Shown here piece after piece: positions 11,528-22,329 of a stretch of 64,000 bases of DNA. The stretch comes from Glutinoglossum americanum. Lineage: Eukaryota > Ascomycota > Geoglossomycetes > Geoglossales > Geoglossaceae. Every line of letters starts with the position of its first letter. The first letter of the stretch is position 1. The DNA lies in assembly GCA_020080175.1 (NCBI GenBank), contig JAGHQL010000072.1:54368-118367 (forward strand), read 5' to 3'. The translations under genes and the position numbers were made by a program. The notes beneath the pieces were generated by a model. That model did not search any database and was not told where the DNA came from. It was given only the letters and a program-made list of their open reading frames with translations.

Positions 11528-12085
11528 TTAAGTTACTAGCCGAAACGTCTGACTCTGTATTAGCCAATTCCTCACACCTCCTTTCGCCTTTGCCGTAGCA
11601 GCCGCCAGATTTGGTACCAGCACAAAGGTCTCGCTGAACCCTCTTATTGGCGCCTCCTTGGACTCTCCGAACCTCACCCAACCACTCACGGAGATGAGAA
11701 TACTCATGTTCTTTCCTGAGTCTGGCGGGTGAGGGCCGGGCCCTGCTGTGCTGTAATTTGGATTGAGTACTTGGCAGTCGAATGCCTGGACCTCATACGT
11801 TGTTGCGGGCATCTCTTTCTCGAACATAAGCCGCATTGCGGGGGGATCCGACAAGACATTTCCATTGAAAACTAAGACAGGTAGTGTCTTCCCTTCGGTG
11901 TCTGTTGTTGAAGGTATGTAGAATGATGATAGTTTGCCCCGTGAGGACTGGAGAGCAGGGTAGTAGGTGTCCACGAACTCTGTAGCAGCTACTGCGACGT
12001 TACTAAGTGATGCCGATATCGCAGCAAACAGAGACGAACCTTCAGTTGACACCTTGGTCGCGATATCCGCACTTAAAGTAGTCAT
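11528..12085 (-). CDS. NTF2-like mRNA export factor (NXT1/p15, Mtr2 family)
   Basis: The product is predicted to be the small partner of the mRNA export receptor (NXF1/Mex67), forming the heterodimer that carries mRNPs through the nuclear pore. A single exon encodes 185 residues, a usual length for this group. The NTF2-like fold is suggested by FVDTYYPALQSSRGKLSSFY near residues 37-56, LPVLVFNGNVLSDPPAM, MFEKEMPATTYEVQAFDCQV, GKNMSILISVSGWVRFGE and FSETFVLVPN. The C-terminus WLIQSQTFRLVT is the final strand. No signal peptide or membrane segment is present. The start is the first ATG and the N-terminal helix looks complete. The gene is head-to-head with mitochondrial methionyl-tRNA synthetase across 133 bp. 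A generic NTF2-like protein is the main alternative. Confidence 0.8.
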   Translation of the reverse strand: MTTLSADIATKVSTEGSSLFAAISASLSNVAVAATEFVDTYYPALQSSRGKLSSFYIPSTTDTEGKTLPVLVFNGNVLSDPPAMRLMFEKEMPATTYEVQAFDCQVLNPNYSTAGPGPHPPDSGKNMSILISVSGWVRFGESKEAPIRGFSETFVLVPNLAAATAKAKGGVRNWLIQSQTFRLVT

Positions 12086-12218
12086 TTGTAGGGCATTAGC
12101 TATAGTAGGATATATAGAATCGTAGGTTTCGGTGTTGCCTTCTGATTGGAGGTGATGTTCTGCGGAGCCGCACGCTGCTCTTGACCGAAATATCTTCCCC
12201 GAGTCCTGCAGCTCAAAA
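12086..12218. promoter_or_regulatory. Compact bidirectional promoter
   Basis: Only 133 bp separate the start codons of the NXT1-like gene (-) and MSM1 (+), so both promoters and both 5' leaders must overlap here. A GATTGG (inverted CCAAT-type core) occurs at about 12144-12149. No other element is assigned. Confidence 0.55.
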
Positions 12219-14352
12219 ATGCGACGACACTTAATTCAATTGCCGTCTAGGCCTAGGATTCAGAGAATTTTACTCACTTCTACCTGGACCAGCGCATCAT
12301 GTCGACTTCAATTGGATACCCGACGGGGGTTGGCAGGAGAGACAAAGCCATATTATATTACTACGCCCATATTTTATGTTAACGCGGGTATGGCGTCCTT
12401 TACCACACTATTTTGCCACATCTTTAGAATAGTTACTCACAGTCTCTTAGCTCCACACGTCGGGCACCTCTACTCGATGGTTCTTGCGGATATCTTGAAG
12501 CGGTGGCAGACGCTCCTAGGAAACAAAGCCATCCTTTGTACGGGAACAGATGAAAACGGCATGAAGGTAAGATAAATGACGATATCCCCCTGGTCACAGG
12601 GAATGGGATATTATACTCAAGAGTTTCCTTTGTTCAGATACAACAAGCAGCCGCAAATGCCGGCATGGATCCAAGGACTTTTTGCGATGAGGGCGCCAAA
12701 GTTTTCAAGGCATGTTGAGCCCAATCGTTAGCTATTCAGGCGGAGTTGCTCAATCTTTTCAGGAGTTGGCCGAGAGGGTTGGATTATCAAATGACCATTT
12801 CGTAAGGACCACAGACCCTGACCACCGGGATGCGGTCCAGTACTTTTGGGTATGTAATTCACACTCAAGGGCTTTACTAGGCCATTCGGTGCTAAGTGTT
12901 ATGCAGCACATGCTGAAGGAACGAGGGTACATATATCCTGCCAAGCATGAGGGGTGGTACTCAGTCAGTGACGAGACATTTTATCCTCAGTCCGCAGTTC
13001 ATTTAATTGTCGATCCACCTACAGGCCGGAAAATTATGGTATAGAAAGACTCGCCGACTAGACGGGGACCACACTGACATGCCGGATAGGCATCGATTGA
13101 AACTGGGAAACAGGTAGAATGGACTTCCGAGTTCAACTACCATTTTCGGCTCTCCGCTTTTAAGAACCGCCTCCTGGAATTTTACCAACAAAATCCAAAC
13201 TTCGTTGTTCCTGCTTCACGAATGGCTGAAGTTGTCCAAGCAGTCTCGTCTGGTCTAGAAGATCTGTCCATATCTAGGCCTATAGAAAGACTCACTTGGG
13301 GCATTAGAGTCCCGGGCGACGAAAACCAAACGGTCTATGTCTGGTTAGACGCCCTGGTAAATTACATTACTAAAGCGGGTTACCCATGGACCCCTGGGCA
13401 GGAACGCGATGGTGGATGGCCTGTGGATTGCCACGTTATCGGCAAAGATATTTTAAGGTATGTTATCTCTCTCACAACCTTTTCCTCCCACCATCTAATG
13501 CCCCATCAGGTTCCACTGTATATATTGGCCTGCTTTCCTACTCGCTTTAGACATCCCACCCCCAAAACAGGTGCTCACGCACGCCCATTGGACCCTTGGC
13601 CGCCAGAAAATGTCAAAATCCACTGGAAACGTAGTCAATCCGTTTTTCGCTCTCGACCGCTTCGGTGTTGATACTATGCGCTATTACCTCGCCCTCGACG
13701 GTGGGATAAACGATGACTCGGATTACGAGAATACATTCGTCAGTGTGAAGTATAAGAAAGGACTGCAATGGGGACTGGGAAACCTCACGAGCAGGACAAC
13801 GCGGGGGAAGGGCTGGGATGTTAGGCAGGTTGTAGAATCGGCAGGCCAGTTAGACCGGGCCGGGGACGACGAATTGGCAAGTGCGCAAAGAGCTAGGGTT
13901 GAGAGCCTATCGGGCCTGGTGAGGGGACGTATGAACGAATTAAACGTAAAAGGAGCATTAGAAGCCATCATGTCCACAATTTACAGAGTAAGCGCCCCAA
14001 CATCCGGCCTAAATACTACCTGACGCTAACATCCCCTCCTATACAGACAAACAAGTACCTCCAAGAAGCCGCCCCCTGGGACCTCACCACCCGCACCGAC
14101 CCGGAATCCAAAGCCCAACTCAACCGCATAATCTACCTATCCGCAGAAGCCATCCGCGTCTGCGGCATCCTCCTCCAACCATACATGCCAGGCAAAATGG
14201 CACAGCTGATGGATATTTTAGGCGTAGATCCAGAGCGCCGGACATTCGAGCACGCGAAGCTAGGCAGGGATACGGCGTATGGGACACCGAAGACAGACTT
14301 GGGGAGGGGCCTGGAGAAGGTCTTGTTCCCGCCTTTAATCAGTGAGACTTAG
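12219..14352 (+). CDS. MSM1: Methionyl-tRNA synthetase, mitochondrial
   Basis: This enzyme charges mitochondrial tRNA-Met with methionine. Eight exons join in phase to 575 residues, the size expected of the mitochondrial enzyme: 12219-12387, 12451-12566, 12638-12709, 12763-12849, 12907-13038, 13090-13457, 13510-13987 and 14047-14352. The N-terminus is basic ([19 protein letters not shown]), as for a mitochondrial presequence. The class I HIGH signature appears as PHVGH at residues 58-62, formed across intron 1. KMSKS is at about residues 348-352, within [13 protein letters not shown]. Other enzyme motifs are [35 protein letters not shown] and [16 protein letters not shown]. Intron 3 (12710-12762) has a GC donor (AAG/GCATGT...TTTTCAG) instead of GT. 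The C-terminal anticodon-binding region is short, without a tRNA-binding extension. Confidence 0.95.
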
Positions 14353-14977
14353 TAAGCAGGCGAGCGTATGACAGAGATATTCAGGTATAGATTTACCCCG
14401 CCGTGTGCATGTGCGTGTGCTCTTGTGTGCGGGGTTGTATTTTATATGTATATGTATACGTACAGGAGTAGATAAACTCTAGGTTTGTGTCGGCGTGCAT
14501 GTATGTATATTCCCGACGGCTGGGCGCGGGCTGGGGATGCGCTTATCCTAGCGCCGGCAATGCCCCCACCCCCCCGCCCACGAGTAAATTTACGTATGTA
14601 CCCCCCGGGAGGGAAGATGCGATATCGCTACTCCAACAGAGTACGTATGTACGTACACACATACTATATCTCCACGCGCGGCAAACGGGGTAGCTGCGGA
14701 TATCACGTCATATACCACGTGGAAGACCCTCGGGGTGGGAAAAAGTGTGCTTTGTAAGCGGAGACGACGGGGTATCCGGGGGCGTTAGTTGAGCTGAAGT
14801 GGATTGGGTGTTGTATAGTTGAGTGGGTATGAAACGACTTTCACATCCGCGAGTAGGGAAGAAGACAGATAAACAACACGCCGTCTAGTTGCCGAGCCGA
14901 CTAAACCAACAAAACAAATTCCACAGAACGAAACCAAACGGAGCCTGAGCCAAAATCTAAAAAAAACCAACCCCTGG
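14353..14977. other. Convergent intergenic region
   Basis: The 3' ends of MSM1 (+) and the SDR gene (-) face each other here. Short TATGTATATGTATACG-like and TACGTATGTACGTACAC-like alternating stretches occur at about 14441-14462 and 14641-14662. Polyadenylation signals are expected but not assigned. Confidence 0.4.
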
Positions 14978-16270
14978 TTAAGCAAACCCCAGCCTCCCCA
15001 TCTCTTCCTCAGACCACACCCACAGCCTGTCCCTCAGCCCCTTATCCCTGGCCAACATGCTCGGAACAGCCTTCGTGGCTTTCGGCCCATAATACTCCCC
15101 ATTGACCTCGAAGGTGTGTTCTGGGCTCGTGGCGGCGAAGAGGGAGGAGAGCGCGCCTTGGTCCGGGGTCAGGCTTATGTTTTTAGTCACCCAGGTTATG
15201 GGGCGATAGAGGATGGAGGTTTCGTTTAGGCCGCGGGTCAGCTCGCTGGATAGGTAGGCAGGGGGCGGTCAGCGATCTATTTTTTTTTCTTTCTTCTAAA
15301 AGGGCGGGGGAGGAGGGAAAGAAGTGGCGCGGCTCACGTATTTACGCCCCCGGGATGCACAGAAGCGGTCAAGATGTTCTTCGCTCGATACCGGTCCGCG
15401 ACCGCTTTGGCATGTAGCACGTTCGCCAGCTTGGACTGCCCGTACCTCGACCACGGCCCGCCATTCTTCATGTTCACGTCCGAGAAATTGATGCCTGATT
15501 TTGTGTCGAATAGTTCGTGGCCGTTGGAGGAGACGTTAACCAGGCGGACAGAACCAGGGGCGGAGGCGGAGGCCGTGGAGACGAGGGTTGGGAGAAGGAG
15601 TTGTGTTAGGAGGAAGTGGCCCATGTAGTTTGTGCCCCATTGGATCTCATAGCCTTGGGGGGTTTCGGAGTAGGGGGTTGCCATAATCTAGGGTTTAGGT
15701 GGTTAGTTCTGCATGTATGCATTAGGGTTAAAGATGTTGAACGTACCCCGGCATTGTTTATTAGGGTGTGCAATTGCGTTTCTTTGCTGTGGGTTTTGAG
15801 CGGTCCTGTCAGTCGTGGAAATCGATGGGAGGTATGCATGTACAAACCTTAGAAACTCCTCTGCTGCTCTCTTCACGCTGTCCAAGTCTGAGAGGTCGAG
15901 CTGCAAGTAAACAATGTTTACTGTTGGAGTCGTACTTTTGATCGCTTGTATGGCCTCATTGGCTCTATCCGGGCTTCTGGCTGCTCTGGTAGGAGAATTA
16001 GGACGCCACCGTGGGTATTGTGGAGGGAATGGCCATTTACAGGTAGACTTTTGCTCCTTTCCGAGCTAATTCGGCCACAGTCGGTCGCCCACTGCATTAT
16101 AACTCTCGTTCAGCTTCTGTATTTGTCGAAATATTTTTTTTTTCTCCTAAGGAAAAGCTCCTCCCTTACATTCCAGTGTTCCCACCAGTAACGATCGCAA
16201 CCCGACCAGTAAGATCAGGAATATCCTTGACGTCGAAGCGAGCTTTAGTGAGAAGTCCAATGACGGGCAT
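14978..16270 (-). CDS. Short-chain dehydrogenase/reductase (retinol-dehydrogenase-like)
   Basis: The product is an NAD(P)-dependent oxidoreductase of the classical/extended SDR type; its substrate cannot be read from sequence. Six exons join in phase to 315 residues: 16270-16170, 16091-16041, 15985-15848, 15786-15747, 15687-15338 and 15245-14978. The cofactor motif TGGNTGIG lies at residues 28-35, split by intron 1. Next come VYLAARSPDRANEA, the acidic LDLSDLDSV motif and the NNAG motif ending exon 4. The catalytic YGQSK (Tyr-x3-Lys) follows SRYGQSKLANVLHA, preceded by the VNVSSNGHELF serine region. PGGVNT follows, where many SDRs carry PGxVxT. No signal peptide is seen. The fungal group includes many RDH11-14-like proteins and secondary-metabolism reductases; no cluster partners are adjacent. 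Confidence 0.88.
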
Positions 16271-17988
16271 CGCGTATGTCCAAGACAACGGAAGCAATTA
16301 TAATAAGTAAATAAATAAATAAAAACCGTGCGGGTATTGATAAGCAAGTCCTGAGGATCGACAATGGTGAGTCTGAGGATTGAAAATAAATCGAAGAGAG
16401 CAGATATCCCGTCATATAAATATTAGAGCGACAATCAAAACACGTTACCAGCTTGCGGAGAGGCGGCCGCTTACAAGGGGCAGTCCAGTTCCTGTACCTT
16501 CTCAATCCTAGAAGCGGCCGATACCACCGCGATTCTCAATTCGAAACTCCGCCTCCGTCGAGAATCAAACAGCCCGTCATGGCAAGGCAGAACCGGGTAA
16601 ATAAATTGACCGGAATACGTGGCACATTCGATGCCTAGTTTTGGAGAACCCTGGAGCGCTCTTAAACAACGATCATCAAAACAGAGCAACGATTATCAAA
16701 GCAGAGGGAGGCTGTGCGAAAATACTTTCCTAGTTAGGAAACTCGTTGTAGTCGTCACCAACCACGTATGCGTGCGTGCCCGCCGCCGCCGCAAACTAAG
16801 GAAAAAACTCGAAGAACAAAGAACGAGAGCGAAACGAAAGAGCATTGGATCGCGCTTCAGTTCCCCGCCTGATACATCCAATTCGTCTCGTAATCCCTCC
16901 CGGCTTTCCCGTCTCAGAACCATGAAACCAGACCCAAGTAACTAGCAAGCTCTCTATGGCAGTTCGAGAAATAAAAGGGAGATCAGGGCATCAGTATCCC
17001 CCTCCTGAACATATCCACCATGATACGGCAGAGAGCATGGAAGCCTCTCCAAAATACACCCTATGATGCATCAGTAGTCCTCAGAGGCAGTGGGGGTCCC
17101 TCCTGATGTGCGCAGCCAGCAGCACCATGGTGTTTTGCACGCTGGCCGGCAACCCTTTTGCAGCGTCTAAAAAGGCCAGAGATGTTCAAGTAATTATCCT
17201 TTGAAAAATCAAGCGTGCAAGATGACACCCTGCGCACTTCGTGTCACCAATTAGCTTCGCTTGTGTTGATTATACGAATACCGCACAAGTCCACACGCGA
17301 AAAAAATGCTATAGAGGTATCGTTAGTTGCATATATTGGGGAGAGACTCCTATCCCACAAGCATCACTCTAAGAACCACTAGTGCGCTATAGAGTATATG
17401 CTTAGGGGAACTCTCGTGACCGCGGCCACCCCCAGAAGACCACCGCCGTACCATGACGCATATGTTCAGGAAGGAGCTCCCATTACCATAGGCACATCCC
17501 CGGGACCGCCATTGTGTTAAGTTGTATATCGGGACAAGGCTCCCCACAACCATCAGGTTCATCCCGGGGAATGTATGGAGAGGGATAGTAGTAAGCGGGC
17601 CAAAATCAAAATCATAACATTGTGGTGAACTTTTTGTGACGTCCAAGTAAATAAAACGACGATCCTAATTAATTAACCAACTGCTAAAGTAGAGATAAAG
17701 CCCAGACGCAAAAGCCAAGATCCTGCGATAGGCAGAACCGGTTCCGCACTATGAGGACATCATTTACGACGCTTTTGTCATTACCCAAGCCGGCGATCAG
17801 CCCAACATATGCATCGAGCCGCCAAAAGCCAAAGCAGTGGGCGCTGTATACCAGACACTAATGGGAAACTTTTGCTTGCTAACCACTCCGCCTGGGTTAG
17901 CAGCAGTTAGACTGATATTGTTCTCACGGGCTTGGTCCAAGGGGCTGTGGAGAAAATCCACTGACCTAAATGCCGATATTCTCAGGGG
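16271..17988. other. Intergenic region containing repeat copy B
   Basis: Upstream of the SDR gene. It has an AT-rich stretch with an AAATAAATAAATAAA run at about 16308-16322 and repeat copy B at 17374-17665. Basic-rich open frames around 16.6-16.9 kb have no domain and are not called. Confidence 0.5.
17374..17665. repeat. Dispersed minisatellite element, copy B (three ~65-bp units plus flank)
   Basis: Units at about 17374-17439, 17440-17505 and 17506-17583 match copy A unit by unit, in the same order and orientation. Compare CCACCGCCGTACCATGACGC, ATTACCATAGGCA and CCCCGGGA. The flank to 17665 (AAAATCATAACATTGTGG, GAACTTTTTGTGACGTCC) also matches copy A's flank. Many differences are C/T or G/A, which hints at repeat-induced point mutation, but I did not count them. 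Confidence 0.75.
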
Positions 17989-18627
17989 CTAATCGTCCGT
18001 CAGAGTGAGGTAATCGACCGAATCATCAAGATGGATTTCCACACAAGCTAGAAGAACCTCGCCCTGCCCAACGAGTTCACGACTAATCTCATCAAGATCG
18101 ACCACGACCTCAAATTCACTATGGCCATCGCTCTCTTGACTGGATGCTTCTGTTTCGTCTCCACCGCCTTGTGAATCAGATTCCCAATCATCGCCGGTGG
18201 CGTTCACATCCTCGTAATCCTCAACGCCATCTTGGGCCTCTTCAGGGTGGACGAACACCCCCGAGCCACCACCGACACCCCCAATCCGTATGTCATCGTC
18301 GATACCCCCGTAAGCCAAGACGTAATTAGGGACGCCGCCTTCAAGTAGCAGGTTCTCATTATGTATCCGTAGCATCCATGACCATGACTTCTTGGACGGG
18401 TCCACATTCAACCAGTCCTTTGGTGCCCACTGGCTCTGGAGCATCGCGATATGCCCCTCGATTGCGGGTGCCATGTCGACGGTCTCTGGGTATGAACCGT
18501 AGAGCTCCGGAAAGGTTTTCTTCAGTCGTGACTGAATGTTCTTAGGACTGTGTTGGTAATTGTGGTGCCACATGATGAATGAGGAGTGCTCCAGCCCGAA
18601 GTTATGAGGGAAAAGAGAAAACATCAT
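17989..18627 (-). CDS. Hypothetical acidic protein
   Basis: A single open frame encodes 212 residues from an ATG preceded by nothing unusual. I do not recognise a family. Residues 1-95 are mixed and aromatic (MFSLFPHNFGLEHSSFIMWH; KSWSWMLRIHNENLL). A Gly-rich linker (IGGVGGGSG) follows, and residues 125-212 are strongly acidic and Ser/Gly-rich (DYEDVNATGDDWESD; EFEVVVDLDEISREL). No signal peptide, membrane span or Cys pattern is visible. Such a composition fits a folded N-terminal domain with a disordered acidic tail. It lies near repeat copy B, so it could be a lineage-specific gene or a remnant of a larger one. Coding status rests mainly on length and biased composition. Confidence 0.4.
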   Translation of the reverse strand: MMFSLFPHNFGLEHSSFIMWHHNYQHSPKNIQSRLKKTFPELYGSYPETVDMAPAIEGHIAMLQSQWAPKDWLNVDPSKKSWSWMLRIHNENLLLEGGVPNYVLAYGGIDDDIRIGGVGGGSGVFVHPEEAQDGVEDYEDVNATGDDWESDSQGGGDETEASSQESDGHSEFEVVVDLDEISRELVGQGEVLLACVEIHLDDSVDYLTLTDD

Positions 18628-19722
18628 TCATGAGGCGAGCACTAAAGAAGGCGTATGGTTTGGAGGGCGTTGGAGAAGGCCTAAAGAAAAGTTCTAGAGC
18701 CTTGAAGTATGATTATCAACAGTCTGTTGATGTCGGCGTGCTGGCAGGTTGAGGATGGAAGAAGAAAGAGGAAGAAAGATAGAGATGGTGCAACGTATCT
18801 ACCCAGCGCCAGTGTTATAAGTTCGGATAGATACAGTGAATATCCTAGTTTCTGTCAAGAGAAATACAGGCATATAAAAGGACTAACAGACACATTAACA
18901 CGGTCATTTTCTCATTCCATGGAATAAAGCAATGTGTTTGCGGTACCAAGTGGAGGGCGCATGGCGAAGGTTGAAGGATATGCCAATAAACAAGTTGGGA
19001 TATTATGCGAATGGAAACATGCTGGATTGGCTCCTTTGCTCGTGGAAACTCCACTAGCTAAGGCTTAACCTTAAAATATGCTCCCTTATTTCCGTGAGTC
19101 TACTGTGGCTATACGCGTATAGAGTTGGGCTCGGTTGAGGTCAGAAGATCTAAGATACAGTCGAATTACGAGCCTAGTTCAAGAGCATGCAATCGCCTAT
19201 ATCCGTCAGTCCACATGTCAAATCGACTCCACCATCGCCCAAACTATATATGAAATCGAACAGTAGGAACAAGCTTTCAGGCACTAGGGAAAAAAGCTAG
19301 ATTTCTCGGGGTCTGGAGATTCGCGAGATCTCATGCGCAGTGGCAAACACAAGCCGCATGAGAGCACGCGGAAACGCGGAAACGCCAGAAATCCTAGAAC
19401 ATTGCTGATTGGCTTTGTTTTTCAAATTTCCCGCCGCACAGAACAAGTGGAAGGGGGAAAGGATGAGCAGTGCCTGAAGAAAGTCAGCAGCAGTGGTCTA
19501 GAAGCGATCGCTTTGTAAAGCGGCAATCTTGCGAGTTCGAACGATTTCTACTTTATGCGAACTCTTTCCGCCCCTGTCCTTTTCATTTTCCTCTGCGCTT
19601 CGAATCCATTCCCGTTCAGTTATCCCAATTCCTCACGGCAGGAGTCTCGATTCTGTCGCCGGTACTCTCCTTGGATAATTGAACTAGCAATTATTTAATT
19701 GTCATCATCCACCACCCTCCAA
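18628..19722. other. Divergent intergenic region upstream of CCP1
   Basis: The region separates the acidic orphan gene from cytochrome c peroxidase and should hold both promoters. No coding region or repeat is recognised apart from the CCAAT-type element listed separately. Confidence 0.45.
19405..19412 (-). promoter_or_regulatory. Possible CCAAT-box (HAP/CBC) site upstream of CCP1
   Basis: CTGATTGG, the reverse complement of CCAATCAG, lies about 310 bp upstream of the CCP1 start. The fungal CCAAT-binding complex recognises CCAAT followed by such bases and regulates haem and oxidative-stress genes. The motif is short and could occur by chance. Confidence 0.3.
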
Positions 19723-20967
19723 ATGGCTTCAACGGCTGGGATCTTTACCCGAGTTGCTTTCCGGTCGGCTCCGGCTGCCTCCATTAGAACTACCGCTCGT
19801 CACTCGAGATTCATCCTTCAACGGCAACAATATCAAGCTTTCCGCCGGGGTTTTGCTTCCGAGACCGCTCCCAAATCTTCCAAGACAGGTGCCTGGGTGT
19901 TGCTCGGCCTTGGCGCTGCTGGAGGCGCTGTGTATTATGCCTACAGCAACGGCTTGCTTGATACAGCAAACGAGCTGACGGCAGCGTCTGGAAAGAAGGG
20001 TGGAATTTTCACGCCGACTAAAGAAGACTATCAGAAGGTTTATAATGAGATTGCAAAGACGATAGAAGAGAAGGATGACTACGATGATGGAAGCTACGGA
20101 CCTGTGATATTAAGATTGGCGTGGCACGCCTCTGGAACGTCAGTCTCTCGATAGCCTGTTATTCGAATTTACTTCAGGCAGATGCTAACTAGCGGCTTAG
20201 ATATGACAAGGGAACGGGCACCGGCGGGTCCAATGGCGCCACGATGAGGTTTGCTCCCGAGAGCAGCCACGCTGCGAACGCTGGACTTGTAGCAGCACGA
20301 GACTTTCTAGAACCTATCAAGCAGAATAATCCTTGGATCTCTTACTCGGACCTATGGACCCTTGCCGGCGTCTGTGCCGTTCAGGAAATGCAAGGTCCGG
20401 TAGTCCCCTGGCGTCCAGGACGTCAGGACCACGATGTTTCGGCCAGCACACCCGACGGTCGGTTGCCAGATGCCTCGAAAGAGCAGTCACATCTCCGGAC
20501 TATCTTCTACCGTATGGGCTTTGACGATCGGGAGATAGTGGCGTTGAGCGGCGCACACGCATTAGGGAGATGCCACACCGACCGCTCTGGGTACGATGGT
20601 CCTTGGACTTTCAGCCCAACGGTCGTGACAAACGATTACTATAGGCTCTTGCTTGAGGAGAAGTGGAATTGGAAGAAGGTATGATTGGCTCTCTAATCAG
20701 TCAGCGAGTTGACATACATTGACGATATTCTAGTGGAACGGCCCGAAGCAATTCGAAGATAAGAATACTAAGACATTGATGATGCTTCCGACCGACATGG
20801 CACTAGTCAAGGATAAAGCGTTTAGACAACATGTCGAGCGCTACGCCAAGGACAATGATGTGTGGTTCAATGAATTTAGAGATGCGCTCGTCAAGTTGTT
20901 TGAGCTCGGAGTCCCCTTCACCACGAAGGAGGACGAGAGGTGGACTTTCACCCCAACACACGCATAA
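19723..20967 (+). CDS. CCP1: Cytochrome c peroxidase, mitochondrial
   Basis: This haem enzyme of the mitochondrial intermembrane space reduces hydrogen peroxide using ferrocytochrome c. Three exons (19723-20138, 20201-20678, 20734-20967) join in phase to 375 residues. ATG 19723 is preferred; an in-frame TTG lies upstream. Residues 1-55 form a basic presequence. Residues about 60-80 ([20 protein letters not shown]) are a hydrophobic anchor, as in the bipartite signal of yeast Ccp1. Distal-pocket Arg131, Trp134 and His135 sit in RLAWHASGT. Proximal His258 lies in [12 protein letters not shown]. Trp274 in GPWTF is exactly 16 residues on, matching the His175-Trp191 spacing of the yeast enzyme, and is the radical-forming Trp expected of CCP. 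An Asp follows at 319 (MLPTDMAL). Class I peroxidase, monofunctional length. Confidence 0.96.
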
Positions 20968-22329
20968 AGCACGCCATCTATTATATTGAAAGTTTCAAAA
21001 GAAGGCAAATCCCGCTGATATGTCGTCCGGGGCATTTGGTTATCTGCTGGCTAACGTGATGGCGGTATTCAAATGGAGACGGCGTGCGCCAAGACATCGT
21101 TTTTAGATTCTAGAGCTGCCCTTTACTTTAAAGTCATCGTGAGATACCATATTGCTTTGGCTTTTTTTTCATTTGTATGCTAGACTATTGTCAGCGCCCC
21201 CGGGCTCTTAGATTCCGCTGCATCTTTCTCATCATCCAATGTCAAACATTATTTAGAACTGCATACCCCAAATCTCTTCCGCTCGCTTTGTGTCATCACG
21301 CCGGTGGACAAGTCCTTCGCGCCACCAACGCTGTCGAGGCTGACGCCTCTACGGTCCCTATGAAGTTTTCCACGTGGCACCTATTCACAGGTCGTGTACT
21401 GTACATACATCTGTCGCGTGATAGCGCCGATGTGCTGGCACATTTAAAACCCAGACCGGGTCGAGATACGACGTCGCATTTGGATCGAAGTCTCACGGAT
21501 GCCTGTGTTTTCTCGGCCCGACACCGCGCCCTCAGCTGGGTATAAGGTATTATAAGTCCTCCAAGATTAATCGTACTTGTTTCCGGGCGCAGAGGATGCC
21601 TTTACACACCGGTTTTTAGATATATGGGGCCTTGCATTTTGTTCCGGGTAAGGTGGGTGAATTTCGCGCGTGAGTTAATTCAGGCGGTCGCCTTTCTTAC
21701 TTTTTATCTACACTGAACTTGCCTTAGTACAACATTGTACGGGTGTACAAAGTAAGATTGCTTCAGTTGACTAAGGAAATTCTCCGCAAGGATCTGCCAG
21801 CCCTACGGAATTGATTCGCCCTGGGCGTTCGATGAATAATTTATTTTTCCTTATTGAAGGGCCTTTCCCCCGAAATCTTTAAAGGGTATACATATTTGAG
21901 ATCGCAAAGCGTCCTGAGTTGGGTCTATCCTATCTATATCAAAAGGCTCGATGGGCGTGGGCGAAAAATTCCGGTTAGGAAATGTTTGGTTTATCCCTCA
22001 ATCGAAGAGAAACCAGTCCTAGCCCAAGATCGAACAATTTGTTCTGCGCATTGGAGCAAAAGGCGACCCGGTCTAGGGCTGCCTAATCCGGTATGAGACG
22101 GTGTCGACCCATCTCACCGGATCGTATCTTAGCGCCACTGCAGCCTCGCGCACGCGGCTCTACTCAGCCTGATGGTATAAAGCTCCCAAATGTCACCTTT
22201 TTTTGATCGTCGAAAACTCGGCCAGTTCCGAATATTTATTTCAGCCCTTTCCTTCTAAGCGTTTCTTATCGATATTATCCTGGACGTTCTTTCTTCCACT
22301 GCGTTTAACAACGCTCAAGACAGATAGTT
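20968..22329. other. Intergenic region
   Basis: Downstream of CCP1 and upstream of the Zn-cluster gene. GGTATAAAGC at about 22173-22182 is TATA-like and lies about 150 bp before the next ATG. Nothing else is recognised. Confidence 0.45.
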
